A stretch of 64,000 nucleotides of DNA from Marsupella aquatica (lineage: Eukaryota > Marchantiophyta), in contig OZ316891.1 of assembly GCA_973895155.1 (NCBI GenBank), positions 19,344,001 through 19,408,000 on the forward strand, in the 5' to 3' direction. The notes beneath the pieces are model-generated. The model was not told the DNA's origin, did not search any database, and was given only the letters and a program-made list of their open reading frames with translations. Shown piece after piece: positions 46,852-58,692 of the stretch. Both the position numbers and the translations under genes were made by a program. Numbering within the stretch: position 1 is the stretch's first letter; each line of letters begins with the position of its first letter.

Positions 46852-47399
46852 CACTGCGGGAGCCCTGCATTACATTGACTCCAGCATTAGACCAAAACAA
46901 ACAAAACCTGCACGGCTACATAGTCCCCAAGCCTACTAGAACGGATCGGAATTGCTGCTTTCTACGCAGCCTGTCTTTGAAACTGGTGTCCAACGAGAAG
47001 GAACGGGCTCACAACTTTAGAAGGTATTTGTGGTTCGTGGTTGTATAGATGCTGCTCGTGGTCCACAACCGCCTACTTAGGAAATGATTGAACATTTTCA
47101 AAATTGAGAAGAGAATAGAGCTGAGAATCCACCTTCTTCCTTGCGTTGCGGAGAGCCGAGAAACTTTCCCTCAATTCATTCCGGTTTGGACCTCGCTCTT
47201 GGCTGCTCGTCCGCTGCTCCGTGCTCAGTTTGGTGCTCGTCGAATTCGCTGTTCCTACTTATGTAGTGCTCAAGTCTCACTGATTTTGCCTCTGTTTTTG
47301 CCTCACGTTTTTGCCTCGAAAGAACGCACTGAGAGTTTTGGTGCGTTCGCCAGTAGCTTTGGTGAGAACCAACTCGCTTTGGTTCGTTGGCCAGTAGCT

Positions 47400-47640
47400 T
47401 TGGTTGGCCAGAGGATGAGCCTAGAACCTAGAGATCCCAGGTTCAATCCTCCCTCCACACATAGGGGTGTGGAGGGTATATGTGTGGGGTGTAGTGGTGA
47501 GAGTATTGATTATCTTCTCAACCCTGGTTGTCCACTTTGGGTTCTGGTTTTCCTTTCCTCTCTCTCTCCTGGTCTGGTCCCTGTCGGATCCCTGGGTATT
47601 ATCTTCTTGTGGTTACCCTACTTAGAAATGCATACTCCAA
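47400..47640 (+). repeat. SINE-like element with pol III promoter boxes
   Basis: TGGCCAGAGGATGAG (A-box-like, about 47404) is followed about 36 bp on by GGTTCAATCC (B-box-like, about 47442), the spacing of tRNA-derived SINE heads. A CT-rich tail (ctctctctcctggtctggtccctg) follows and is partly repeated at about 49000-49050. No cloverleaf could be folded, so it is not a tRNA gene. Confidence 0.4.
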
Positions 47641-47699
47641 AGCAAGACGTTTATCCTGTGTTGGATGGGCCTACTTTCGATTTTCAAGGCAAAAAAGAA

Positions 47700-48022
47700 A
47701 GAACGCACTGAGTTTTTTTCCCTCGAACAAATGCATTGAAATTCAGACGGTGTACGGAAAGAAGGTGTATGGAAAGGTGGCCCTCCAAAGGGAGTCGGCG
47801 GCACCCGGGGGGAACCAAAGGTCGGGGAGCCAAGGGGACCGGAGAGAAGCCAACCCATCACCCAGGGAGCCAGCCAAAACAAAGACTCGAAGCTCACTGT
47901 CGGCTCGCTCCTTCCTGGGCACTTCCTTTGTTCGGCGGCTTGACCACTGGACAGTCCGTACTTGCTGTCCGTGGGGACGGTCCGACGGTGCCCAAATGTG
48001 AACGTTAGTAAAAGGTTAAAAT
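47700..48022. repeat. About 320-bp direct repeat, copy 1
   Basis: Runs from aacgcactgagttttttt to gttagtaaaaggttaaaa and matches 50023-50340 with a few substitutions and small indels. The copies are about 2.3 kb apart in the same orientation. The ends are not TG...CA, so these are not ordinary LTRs. Confidence 0.9.
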
Positions 48023-48039
48023 ACAAATAGGGCATCTCA

Positions 48040-48142
48040 AATCTCAAACTTCAATATGGTGATCAAGGGCGTCTCAAACTTCAATATCATGATAAAGTGC
48101 GTCTCAAACTTCAATATCATGATAAAGTGCGTCTCAAACTTA
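48040..48142. repeat. 30-bp tandem repeat, three copies
   Basis: The unit gtctcaaacttcaatatcatgataaagtgc recurs at 30-bp steps. It begins just after a tagggcatctcaaa word that has an inverted partner at about 50646-50663. Confidence 0.85.
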
Positions 48143-48407
48143 GCGGTGGTGTTTCCGTTGCGGTCAGAGAAGGAATCCCGGGAAAAAAGTGGTGTACACG
48201 AAAATACGGGAAAGTGGTGGACACGAAAATACTTGTCAGCACACTGCTGAACCGTGACCCGAAAGTGCTAGTTCCTGGCCTCTTGAACATGATATTAGGA
48301 CGTGAAGTTTCGCCCAGTCTGGTGATAGACCATTCCGTCCAGTAGGCTCTGGTGATAGACCACTCTAGTTGGGAGGCGAAGAGTTCACATCCCTACAAGC
48401 TCTTGGC

Positions 48408-48556
48408 TCGCCAGTGCATCCGATATTTTCGCTTCCGCCAGTGCATCCGATATTTTCGCTTCCGCCAGTGCATCCGATATCCCCTGCTCGGACCATTTTC
48501 GCTTCCGCCAGTGCATCCGATATCCCCTGCTCGGACCATTTTCGCTTCCGCCAGTG
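48408..48556. repeat. Minisatellite of 27- and 46-bp units
   Basis: The word cgccagtgcatccgatat occurs four times and a fifth, altered form (cgccagtgaatctgg) ends the array. Two unit lengths alternate, 27 bp and 46 bp, the latter with an extra cccctgctcggaccatt. Confidence 0.9.
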
Positions 48557-48749
48557 AATCTGGTCCCTTCGCTCAGTTTGCCAGACCCGCCCTGTGAATC
48601 CCAGCCTTTCGGATTTCAGCAATCCCAAAATATATGATCTCTTTGGACCGGATCCCTTCCTCACTTCACCCAGACCCACGCGACTCCATCGGTTTCGCCG
48701 GTGCGGCCATTGGACCCTAAACTTACTTTCTCCTCCTTATCACTCCATC

Positions 48750-48865
48750 TTCTCGCCATTTTCCTGCCCGGGAGGTGTGTGATGTGCTTCACCGTCTCGC
48801 CTTTTTCCTGCGCGGGCGGTGTATGATTTGCTTCACCGTCTCGCCTCTTTTCTGCCCGGGACGTG
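48750..48865. repeat. About 47-bp tandem repeat, three copies
   Basis: Copies of tctcgcc...ttt(c/t)ctgcccggg(a/c)ggtgt(g)tgat...gcttcaccg, degenerate. Part of the same GC-richer repeat island. Confidence 0.75.
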
Positions 48866-50022
48866 TGTGATTTCTCTGGAGTGTATCCTCGTGTGCGTGT
48901 GGTAGTGGCGGGACTGCTGGTTTCTCGTCAGCCCGGGACGGCCCGGGGCAGTTAGTGTTGGGATTCTGGTTTGGTTGGTTGGTGTGGGGTCTGGTTCAAC
49001 ATTCTCTCCTTCCTGGTCTGGGTCCCGACTTATCTGTGGGTGACAAATGGTGGCAAGCGAGGAGGGGGCGCTTCAGCACATGCTCAGGCATTGCCCAAGC
49101 TGAGGTGGCATGAGGGGGAGGGGACGGGGATGAGGTTGGGACGGGGATGAGGTTGGTTTAGTCAAAATAGGGTGGGATACTCTGCAGAGGATCTTGACCA
49201 GGGCATGCTCCAGAATGCCCTGTGAAATACAAAGGGGAAAATAGCAAAGGGCATGAAATATACACTAAAGTCCTATCTGGAGGGCATTGCTGGATATAAT
49301 GCCCCAAAGAACAAGAGCTTTAGCTTGAGTTTTGAGGAGCTACTAGTGCCCATAGTGCTCCAAAGACAAGACCTTAATACACTTAAAGGCCTGAGAATAT
49401 TTTAATTTTTTTAAACTTTAGTAAAAGTAGTAGACCTACAGGGGTGATCTGATCATGACCGGGACATTATACTCAAGAATGCGCTGTAAATATAAAGGGA
49501 AAAACTGCAACATGCATTAAGTACTGCTATGTGTATGAGTGAATGTGCATCTGTGCTTTAGTGGAAGGGATTCAGTTCTTGGATACTCTAGGTTTTTTGT
49601 CCAGTACGTGCATGCAAACTCACTGAACACGGGGCCATATCAAAAACATAAACTTAAGAAACAAAAGCATGAGTAAAACTTAAGAGAGGAGGTGGCCACA
49701 TTGTCTAGAATAATTTTTACACTTTCATGAGGAAACATTCAGAGATAGGGAGAAATTCCATGAAATTTGCTAAAGGAGTTGGATGCACAACATTGAATTA
49801 GTGGAAAAGAAGAGCTCCAAAATACCAGAGATTAAAAACAGTAAGAAAGGGTGCTAAAATAATTCAAAATCTAAATAATACAAATGATTCACCTTGTTAG
49901 GGTAGGTTGAAAATTTTTTCACAACATAAAATATGAACCCTAATCCCTAAATGTCTATTGAGTTGTAGTCCAGAATTTTAATGGGTAAGCTTTACATTTT
50001 TTGCCTGACATTTTTCACTCGA
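48866..50022. other. Repeat-island interior, no gene
   Basis: GC-rich left part and AT-rich right part. No coding or RNA gene recognised. Confidence 0.4.
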
Positions 50023-50340
50023 AAAACGCACTCAGTTTTTTTCCCTCGAACAAACGCATTGAAATTCAGACGGTGTACGGAAAGAAGGTGTACGGAAAGG
50101 TGGCCCTCAAAAGGGAGTCGGCACCCGGGGGGAACCAAAGGTCGGGGAGCCAAGGGGACCGGAGAGAAGCCAACCCAGCACCCAGGGAGCCAGCCAAAAC
50201 AAGACTCGAAGCTCACTGTTCGCTCGCTCGCTCCTGGGCACTTCCTTTGTTCGGCGGCTCGAGCACTGGACAGTCCGTACTTGCTGTCCGTGGGGACGGT
50301 CCGACGGTACCCAAATGTGAACGTTAGTAAAAGGTTAAAA
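50023..50340. repeat. About 320-bp direct repeat, copy 2
   Basis: Second copy of the block at 47700-48022. Similarity stops sharply after ggttaaaa in both copies. Confidence 0.9.
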
Positions 50341-51535
50341 ATCTGCGGTTCCTGCAAAATGTGGTCATCAGTAACTTGGGCAGTCAGAGCACTGGTGTCT
50401 GCACCAAATTTGCTTTGCGCGATATGAGTAGGCTCCCTTCAAGAATCCTTGGCGCCCTTCAAAGAATTGTTAGTGCCCAATCAAAAATTGTTGGCACCTA
50501 ATTGACTCACTGAAGCGTGCTGAAACCCTCTCAAGTCTCAAATCTGAAAACCCGTGAATAGAGTTGGCCCGAAAGTTGGGGTTCGCTCTACGTCGTGGCC
50601 TTAGAGTTCTTAGAGGGGCTGTCAGGGAAGAAATGGGAAACAAAGTTTGAGATGCCCTACTAGGTTGCTTGATTTGGGCAAACTCCTTGAACTATTAAAA
50701 AAAAAGCATGAAGGAACATTGTGACAGCAGGAAGGGACACAACAGCAATTTGACAAGCTGGATCCTTAAGTTGACTATGAACTGTATATCAACTAACAAG
50801 ATGCCTAGAAACTTTTCATCTATAATTATAATATCCAATCCCACCATTTTTCGTCCTTCGTCCCATTACAAAATGTATTTTGGGCGGGAATGATCCACAA
50901 CCATTAGATCTTTTGTAAATTTTTTAATACCGTTCGATCATGGAAAAGAGATCATTAGCATTAGACATTAAAGAACAGAGACGTACTAATACAAAGAATG
51001 ATAATAAGATGCCTTGACAAAGATTATGAAGGAGTACAAAGGAGGTACTCGAGAAGATCACTCCATGATTGTCCTTGCAAGTACGACTGTCCCTGCCAGT
51101 ACACTCTTCCCCTCCTCAATCCTCATGCACTTGCTGTCCACTATTACCCTCATAATTATAGGGAAGGAAGAATACCATCCAGGATACAAGAGGGCATCTA
51201 TTATCCTCACAGGGTATGATTCTATGTATGGGAGAGACTAGAGAGAACCAAGGAGGGACAGAGACTCAAATGGAAAAGTAAGGGAGGGGAGAGAGGCCCA
51301 AGGAGAGAGAGAGAAAGAGAGGCTAAAAGACAAAAAAGTGGATAAAGATAATGAAAAAACAAACAAAGAAAAGAAAAGAAAAACAATTGGAGAAAATTAA
51401 AAAATTAAAGATGTAGGAAAGGAAGGGGGGAGGAAAGAGTATCCTATTTTTAATTTTTATTCAAAGGATCAATGAATTTTCATGGGCAAAAGAGTAGCGA
51501 GCATCAAGGAGTTTCTTTATTGTAGATGGTACCTT
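50341..51535. other. Intergenic, AT- and purine-rich
   Basis: No gene recognised. A long purine-rich run at about 51240-51440 (agagagag, gggaggg, aaagaaaag words) is low complexity. Confidence 0.45.
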
Positions 51536-51950
51536 TTCCACAAACATTATTTTTTACACAATATAGTCTTTGCACAATGACATATTCTTTACAATAAAAA
51601 TCTTTCACAAAACATCTTTTCAGCAATGACATTTTTCACACAAGTATGTACTTTGTTCAATTTCAAATTTTTGGCAAACAATATTACTTTTGGATTGACA
51701 CCTTTTTTGCGACAACAAATTTTCAACAATGATATCATTTATAGAACAACATTTTTGGAACACCTTATTTTCCCCAAATGACATCATTCTTTTCCGTAAA
51801 CAACAGCTTTTTTGCAAATTACGTTATCTTTTTTGCAAATGACATCTTTTCTGCATACAACATCTTTTCTGCAACGACCTCTTTTTCGCATACGATATGT
51901 TTTACACATTGACAATTTTTGCGCAACAACATTTTTTGTGCAACACACAG
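51536..51950. repeat. Degenerate T-rich short-unit repeat
   Basis: Many imperfect copies of words such as gcaa(t/c)gacatcttt, acaacatttttt and cacaaca every 20 bp or so. It looks like a decayed minisatellite. Open frames in it are artefacts. Confidence 0.7.
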
Positions 51951-52442
51951 GTATTGAGCTAGTGAATACATGATTATCAATAGCAATGACTTTCTAAAAT
52001 TTTATCCAACGGATGCAATATGCCCCGTAATTGTCTGCTTTATCTCAAATCTTGAATTTTTCTGAAAAATTGGTGGTAATAAAAGGATATATCTTCCTAC
52101 CAAGAAAACAAAAGGCGTCCAAAAAGCCCAAAACTTTCAGCTCGCATCAGCTACAACTGCAAAAGTAAAATCACACTGTGCATCAAACTGAAAAGCATGG
52201 ACCGCTTAAGAAGGTCATTATAAGGCAATAGGGTATGCTTTGCAATGCTATATTATTATATTGTCACTGTCGTTTCCCACATACTCCACCCTTCCATATG
52301 GACGAGGTTCTGAGATACAATTCACCCAACTTGAGTATGCAGGAACATTTGAGCGAGAACGGTGAAACGGGCAGCAGAGATGCATTGCATCCTACGGCTC
52401 CCACAAATTGGGGATGAGCCTGATCGGCGGCGTGGAGGCGGT

Positions 52443-52481
52443 GGGCGACGGACCCTAAATAGCTTTTAGGGCCCGTCGCCC
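52443..52481. promoter_or_regulatory. Near-perfect palindrome upstream of RPS21
   Basis: Two 17-nt arms, 52443-52459 and 52465-52481, pair at 16 of 17 positions around the loop tagct. The left arm contains ACCCTAAA, a telo-box-like word, and the right arm its inverse TTTAGGG followed by the site-II-like GGGCCC. The stop-side end is about 107 bp upstream of the RPS21 start codon, so it lies in the promoter or 5' leader. Confidence 0.75.
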
Positions 52482-52588
52482 ATAGAAAACATCTCTCCCC
52501 CAGTTCCTTTCTCCAAGCTGGTCGTCCTCTTCATCTCCCGTCGACCAACATTTAGAGCGACTCATTTCGTCACCTGAAGCTCGACAAG

Positions 52589-53151
52589 ATGCAGAACGAG
52601 GAGGGAGAAAATGTGGATTTGTACATTCCAAGGAAGTGGTGAGTGAAACTAATTCGTTCGTTCTCATTGTTGCATTGCGTGGTGACCTATGCTATTTCCT
52701 TGGCTTAGGGTTTGCAGTGCGGAGGGAGTTATGGTGAATGGAAGGAAGTGTTCGTTTTCTGCTTTCTCGTTCACAGTGAAGTGCTAATGGTTTTGTAAAG
52801 GGAATCCCTCTACCAAGTCTTTGGTCTGATAGCTTGTGTGCCTTGATGGATTGACAGCTCGTCGACGAACCGGCTCATTACTGCCAAGGACCACGCTTCA
52901 GTCCAACTGAATGTTGGGCACGTAGATGAGAATGGCATCTACACGGGAGCTTTCACGACATTCGCCCTCTGCGGCAACGTCAGGGCACAGGTAAGAGCCA
53001 TTTCCAGTCTGCTGAAACCCTAAACTGAGTACGTACCGTCGTTGTTTTACCTTCTTTGTTCTTACAAATCGTTGTCCTCATGGTTCAGGGTGATGCCGAC
53101 AGTGCTTTGGATCGGTTGTGGGCCAAGAAGAAGGCCGAGCTGGGACAGTGA
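52589..53151 (+). CDS. RPS21: 40S ribosomal protein S21 (eS21)
   Basis: Small-subunit ribosomal protein, cytosolic. Exons 52589-52638, 52858-52990 and 53089-53151, phase-consistent, give 81 aa, the usual size. The sequence starts [20 protein letters not shown] and contains [40 protein letters not shown] and ends [13 protein letters not shown], all strongly conserved in plant S21. The start is the only in-frame ATG before the conserved N-terminus. The upstream palindrome with telo-box-like halves fits coordinate regulation of plant ribosomal protein genes (known for the class, inferred here). Confidence 0.98.
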
Positions 53152-55710
53152 TTTTATTTTGTGTGTCTTGTCAAGTCTTTTATCAGGGTAGGACTCATCC
53201 AAATTATTACTTCGGGTTTGGCGTCCTTGTGGTCGCGCTCCCTACATTCAGCAAAGCAAGGTTCTGCAAAGCTGAGGCTTATTGTAACGTGATTTTCTTA
53301 TGATTGATGGTTTGAAGTGTGATTGATGCGGGGTTTGAAGATAGTGAGCGTGAGTTGGTTGCAGTGCAGGTTTAGACTTGTGTTGGTCTTTTTAATGCCG
53401 GGTTTGTTACGCCTTTGGTTTTCAACCGTGAAAATGCATCAAAGCGGATGGATTAATGGTCAGGTTTGCTAGTATCCTGGATTCCCATACACCTTTCGCT
53501 TGACTCTGTATTGATTCCCATATCCCTCAGCCCCAATTCGTACGACTAGAATCCAACTGATTTTCCCAGAATGTTGCTTGCAAGAGTCCGAACGTTGAAT
53601 GATGAGTAAAGTTCCAATCACGACGGTCATCTGAGCTTTCGAGCTGTGCTGATGCAAATTGGTAACTCACAATCTGACAACCGTTTCGGACAAAGTTCCT
53701 GTGATCTTAGATCCCTCATGACCATATGAAACAGCTAACTTGTAACCCTCGCTATGAGCGATGTGGAAATAAGGCTCGTGTGAGATTCCAGCTCTGCTGG
53801 TGAAAAGGGATTTCTGTTATCGTGCAGCCAACGTCGTGGCTAGCCTAGTCTTCTCATCTGAACAGTCCAAACTTTGCCTCTCTCTCAGATACTAGAAAGC
53901 TCGCGTGCGTCTGATTTTTAATTAGAAATCTCATCAGTAGTGTTCCCTTGATGTAGACGGATGGTTCTCTCTTTACTGATAGGATCCTTAAGGGGTCGCT
54001 ATGACGGGTTTTGTCTGTTGTCGAAAGGGAATCCATGTCACCATGTGGGAGTGGAAGGTATTCACTAGCGAAGCACTCGCCCTTTATCGACGGATAGACT
54101 AGCATACCAGCTCGTACAGTTCCTAAAATGCAGGCATTCTCATCATGTGATCCAGGACGGGTTAAGAGAACTCAGCGTACCCACTCTAGCTTTCCTGGTA
54201 TTGGTTGTGGAATATTTTGGAATGTTGATCTGGGTGTACAGCGTTCGTTTGTGTAAGTTATGAACCGGACTGAATGTACAGTTTCACTGTTACAATAGAT
54301 TGGCTTTCTGTTTCACGGTGGCAGGGAATGTAATACTACTTAGACTTTCAAGGGCACTCGAACCGATATTATGGGATTTGCCTCAAAATGTGAACCCGAT
54401 ACCCTCTGTGGACTCTGTACCGCTGCATTTCAGCGAGGGATCTACAGTGAAGCTCGTGTAAACTCACATTATTCCCCTTTGTCAATGTTGAGTATTCCCC
54501 ATAAGTTTGAGGCGCTGCTGGGAGATCTGAATTACACGTCACTGAAGTTGTCACTTCTACTATGCAGGGCGCTGGTGCAGATGGATGGTAACCACATGTA
54601 GTGGAGTCAGTCCCTCACTGTTGCGGGGTGGCATTCAAGCAGATAACCCTTTGGCGGCAGTCCCTCACCTTCAAACTGGTGTGGACGCTACTGCCAACTG
54701 AAGTCTGTCAATGTGGAGTTTTTAAAATTTTAATTTCTTTGATGGGAAGAGCAGATCCACGCTGGCAAATGGAACATGGCCGCAGCAGGCGCTCCGGAGG
54801 TTGGCATAGCCACTCCTAAAGATCAAAATGAGAATTGTCAGGCCACGAGTTGCAATGGAGCCATTGGCCCTAAAAATTCATAACAAGTTCATGTGGAATT
54901 CTAACAAACCAGATGTGCAAAACTGGCGTGTAATCTTACCCCACTGGAGGCTATCAGTGTGAAAAACCAGTTATTCTGAACTGGTGTCGGTGCTTTTACC
55001 GACTGGAAGCCATCAATGTCGAATTCTATTACCAGACGCGCTGAGTTCAGAAGAGGACGAACTGGATCAAAGGTATCTTAATTCACTCGGTGATTTGAGA
55101 GAGTAATTGACGTGTACTTCGCGTGAAAATTTGTACAGGATATCACAACTGGAACAACGGTGTCTCAACTTACCCAGGTAGTTGAAACCCGAGTGTCCCC
55201 ACAAAGATGTTGATGCATCTCATGGAAAGATAATCCGTCCAATTTGCTGCCCAATGGAATGACTGACTTCGTCGTGATCCACTTAATTGTAGAGTCGAAC
55301 ATTATAGATCCAGCTTCACTGTTTGACAAAACTCCCATGACAACAGTGCGTACCCCCAAGTAAACCTCACTATCAAGAAGGATGACAAACGTCATTTCCC
55401 AAACACCCAGCGTAGATATTTAAGACTTGTCCACGCTTAGGACAGCCTATGTAGGAGAACTACGTTCTCTTGATACTTTCTAAGTAGAGCCAACTCTTGG
55501 TTCTTCCCTTCTCCCGCCAACCCCCCCCCCCCCCCTCTTTTTACTGGATTTCTTGCTTCTTGGATCCTCGTCTAGTGGGTTTCTTGTTCTGTCATGTATG
55601 GTGTTTTGCTTTTTGGCAGCGATACTTTTTGTTCTTTGACAGTGTTACATATAGCTTAAAACATGTTTTGTTCTGTTTTTGCCTTTGGCAGTGTTATACA
55701 TACTCCTTCA
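53152..55710. other. Intergenic
   Basis: 3' flank of RPS21 and further DNA without recognisable genes. A poly-C run sits near 55517-55536. Confidence 0.45.
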
Positions 55711-55715
55711 ACAGA

Positions 55716-55780
55716 AATTGGCATTCGTGGTATTCTATGTTCTTTGGCATTCGTGGTATTCTATGTTCTTTGGCATTGTC
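55716..55780. repeat. 26-bp short tandem repeat
   Basis: ggcattcgtggtattctatgttcttt occurs twice plus a partial third copy. Confidence 0.85.
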
Positions 55781-55925
55781 ACTAAACATTGTGCTCTCCT
55801 TGAACAAATATGACATTCAGTCCCATAGATACTTTAGTAGAAGGCCAAGACAAGAAATCCAGTCGTATGTTCATGATGGAATATTCCAGTCCTGATCTTT
55901 CACTCGCATGCAAGCTGGAGCTAAG

Positions 55926-56120
55926 TTAAGCACATTACTTTTAATGCCCATGTTGGGATCTGGGTCTTCCATTGCCCCCTCCCCTTCCTTTTGCTTCGAA
56001 GTTTCACCCTTGGAAAAGGCCAGCACATTATTTTTAATGCACACGCTATGATCTCAGTCTTCCATTGCCAGATGGGAACCCCCTCCCTTTTTTTTTTTTC
56101 TCTCTTTGTAGTTTCAGAGG
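55926..56120. repeat. About 97-bp tandem duplication
   Basis: The segment agcacatta(c/t)ttttaatgc...tcttccattgcc...gtagtttc/gaagtttca is present twice, diverged, with long T or C runs inserted. Confidence 0.65.
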
Positions 56121-56739
56121 AGGTCCCAAATTCTAAAGGGCTGGACTGCTTCTCAAAGGGGCTCATCCATAACCTCACCAAGTCTGAATTTTTCCAACGT
56201 TTTTGTGAAAAAAGAGCGTTGGGTTTAGACTCCTCGGCTCACCAGCCTTCAGGATTACAGTCTGGTAAATTCAAAATAGCCCATGACCTGTTTAGGAGCC
56301 ATGTAACCCCGTCAGGCTCACCCCCTCAAATATTTGAGCCTAGCCTGAATGCCTGGGTTTTGCTCATAAATAGATAGTGCCCATTTCCAGTTCACCTCCA
56401 ATTGGAGCTGTGGCCCAGAGTCACAATCTAAATGTTTCATTTGAGACCTAGTTTTCCATTGCACTTTATTAAATACGTGGTCACATATAACCGTTGTTAA
56501 TGATTGTTACCTATGAGCTCTCTTTGGTCTTGGTGAGCTAGCAGCTCAGTAACCACTGTTTTTTTTTTTGTATTTAGGAATATGTCACTTAGTATATAGC
56601 AAGTTCACCAATGTAACCAGGTATCCAAATACCAAATACTAAAATTGTGACATATTTGTAAATACAATAAAATATGACAATATTGGAAATTAAAAGATTT
56701 TGAGATTTGGATATGAAAAGCTGTAAGTAAAAACTATTC

Positions 56740-57225
56740 AGGAAACTCGGACACCAGTCCCCAAGTGAGCAAAACATGCCAAAGTGGGAGAGAGAATCCC
56801 ATAGGCAAGAAGACCAAATAAGGGGTGAAAACAAGGGAAAAAGCCCATGAAAACCAAGGAGATGCTCATAGGTAGCAATTGTTAATTGTTCAGGAAACTC
56901 CAACAAGGGTCCTGAAAGCCAGTAAAAAACTAGAAACCGGGAACTCGAAACTGGGAGACAGGATCCCAGAGTTCAGGAGACCCAATAAAGGGGACAAACA
57001 AAGATCCCATAAGCAAGGAATCCTAATAAAAGGCAAGGAGACTAACTAAAGTAATAAAGGGGACAAACAAAGATCCACCCAATAAAAGGCAAGGAGACTC
57101 AAGAAAGGGGAGTAAAAACGGAGAAGCCCAAGTAAAGATCCAATAGGCAAGGAGACCCAATAAAGTGGAGAAAACAAGAGAGAAGCCCAATAAGACCAAC
57201 GAGATCTTATAATAATTAATTTGTT
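56740..57225. repeat. Purine-rich dispersed repeat (copy B)
   Basis: Irregular repetition of words such as ggagacccaataaa, ggggacaaacaaagatcc and aaggcaaggaga at 30-60 bp spacing. It is related to 11340-11545. Minus-strand open frames here are products of the repeat. Confidence 0.6.
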
Positions 57226-58067
57226 CTGGTAACTGGAATACCGGTCCGGAAAGCGCCGACCTGGAACTGGTACAGCCGGAAAGTGGCCCCACCAATCGTA
57301 CTCCGAGCAGAACGTGGCCGGGAAGTCCCGACCGCCCCGCGATCGAGGGCCCGTCCCTGTGTTGGTGCAAAGACCGCGAGAGTACAGCCCTGTACTTCCG
57401 CTGAGGCGCGGACCCGGACGCCTTCTCAAGCTTTCATTATTAAAGGAGCGATGGAGTTTTGTCGCGGTGGTTCGGTTCGATGATGGCGCCCGTCGACGAC
57501 CGAATTTGATCGATCGCATGATCGAGATCTGAGAAGAACGAGAGTCTGCAGGCAGCCTGCGGAGTGGCGAGAAATTTTGAGCCGTTTCGTGGTATGTGTG
57601 GAAGCGGGAAAACGTTTCTTGCGGCAATTTGGTCGACGAGAAGGTTTAGCCGGAGCTTGGGAATGATTGATGCCGGTTGGAGGATGCTCGATTGCGCAGT
57701 GCGTGCATTGTTATGCCCCGCCTCAGTTGTAACAAGACGGTGGTGGAGTTTGGATCCGACAGCAGTCTGCTTCGGAGCTCAGGGAATTCAGCGCTTCGAT
57801 AGAGCAGGTCTGCTGTTTGTCAGCTCGGGCATTGTGTCGGTGATGAGTCTTGAGTCGTGAAATTCTTGGACGTCTGGACTATGTGTCTGCAGTTTTCCTC
57901 AGTCGGTGATATGAAGTTTGAGGATATGACTTGGCTCATTGATCAAGTGGTTTTGGGTGGTCTACTGTGGCGTTGGAGATTTTGATAATAGCGATCGTGT
58001 ATTACCCCTCTGCTTGCAGGATTGCGATCTCGTTTACATGTTGCGGCGACTGTTGTGTAGAAACACG

Positions 58068-58196
58068 TGAAGAGAGCTCTGCATTTTGTACTTACCAATG
58101 GTATCTAGAGACATTGCTTTCTCGGCGATTGTTGTTTAGCAACAGTTGAAGGAGAGCTCTGCATTTTGTACTTATTAATGGTATCTAGAGACATTG
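58068..58196. repeat. 80-bp tandem duplication
   Basis: gagagctctgcattttgtactta...aatggtatctagagacattgctt begins near 58072 and again near 58152. It is in the upstream region of the transporter gene. Confidence 0.9.
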
Positions 58197-58692
58197 CTTG
58201 ACTGTGATGTTTCCTTTAGTCTGTCCAGGCAAGGCTTTCAAGTGTCTCGATTCAGATGGAACAGCATTGGACCGGAATGAATGATGACGAGGAAGGTACC
58301 AACCGATTGGTAGTTCTGTCAGTTGTCTCACGTGTTTCCTCTATGTGTGTTTGTTTGCAGAAAGATGATGAAGGCTTCTGGACGCAGGTTCACGCGACGT
58401 GATTATAGTCCACTTTCACTTTGGACACACCCGAGCCACGAGATTGAACTCTGCTCGATGGATTGAAATCGGGAGGCGGGGTGATGGTTCGCATTTTAGA
58501 GTCGTTATCAAAGCTAGCATTTTGCATCCGAGGCGTAAATATTAGAGATTTGGCCAGATGATCACCGGGTAGGTGCAGGTACAAGAGGATTGTCCGGAGT
58601 CATGAAGGTTGGGGTATAGTTCCGCAATGCGTCGCAGCGGGACGGTGATTGCGGAAAGTATCGGAGCGTAAGATATCGGAATCTATTACAAA

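Noticed and set aside
46217-46939. Plus-strand open frame of 240 codons
   Set aside because: Formed by the 126-bp duplicated blocks (the same peptide occurs twice) and antisense to exon 1 of the membrane gene.
47404-47452. Complete tRNA gene
   Set aside because: A- and B-box-like words are present but no cloverleaf or matching acceptor stem; called SINE-like instead.
47088-47711. Plus-strand open frame of 207 codons
   Set aside because: Lies across the SINE-like segment and duplicated DNA; no domain and CT-rich composition.
47700-50340. An LTR retrotransposon bounded by the 320-bp repeats
   Set aside because: Ends are not TG...CA, and no primer site, polypurine tract or gag/pol sequence lies between them.
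49981-50427. Open frames shared by 47.7 and 50.0 kb
   Set aside because: The similarity is explained by the 320-bp direct repeat; frames differ by indels between copies, so there is no coding constraint.
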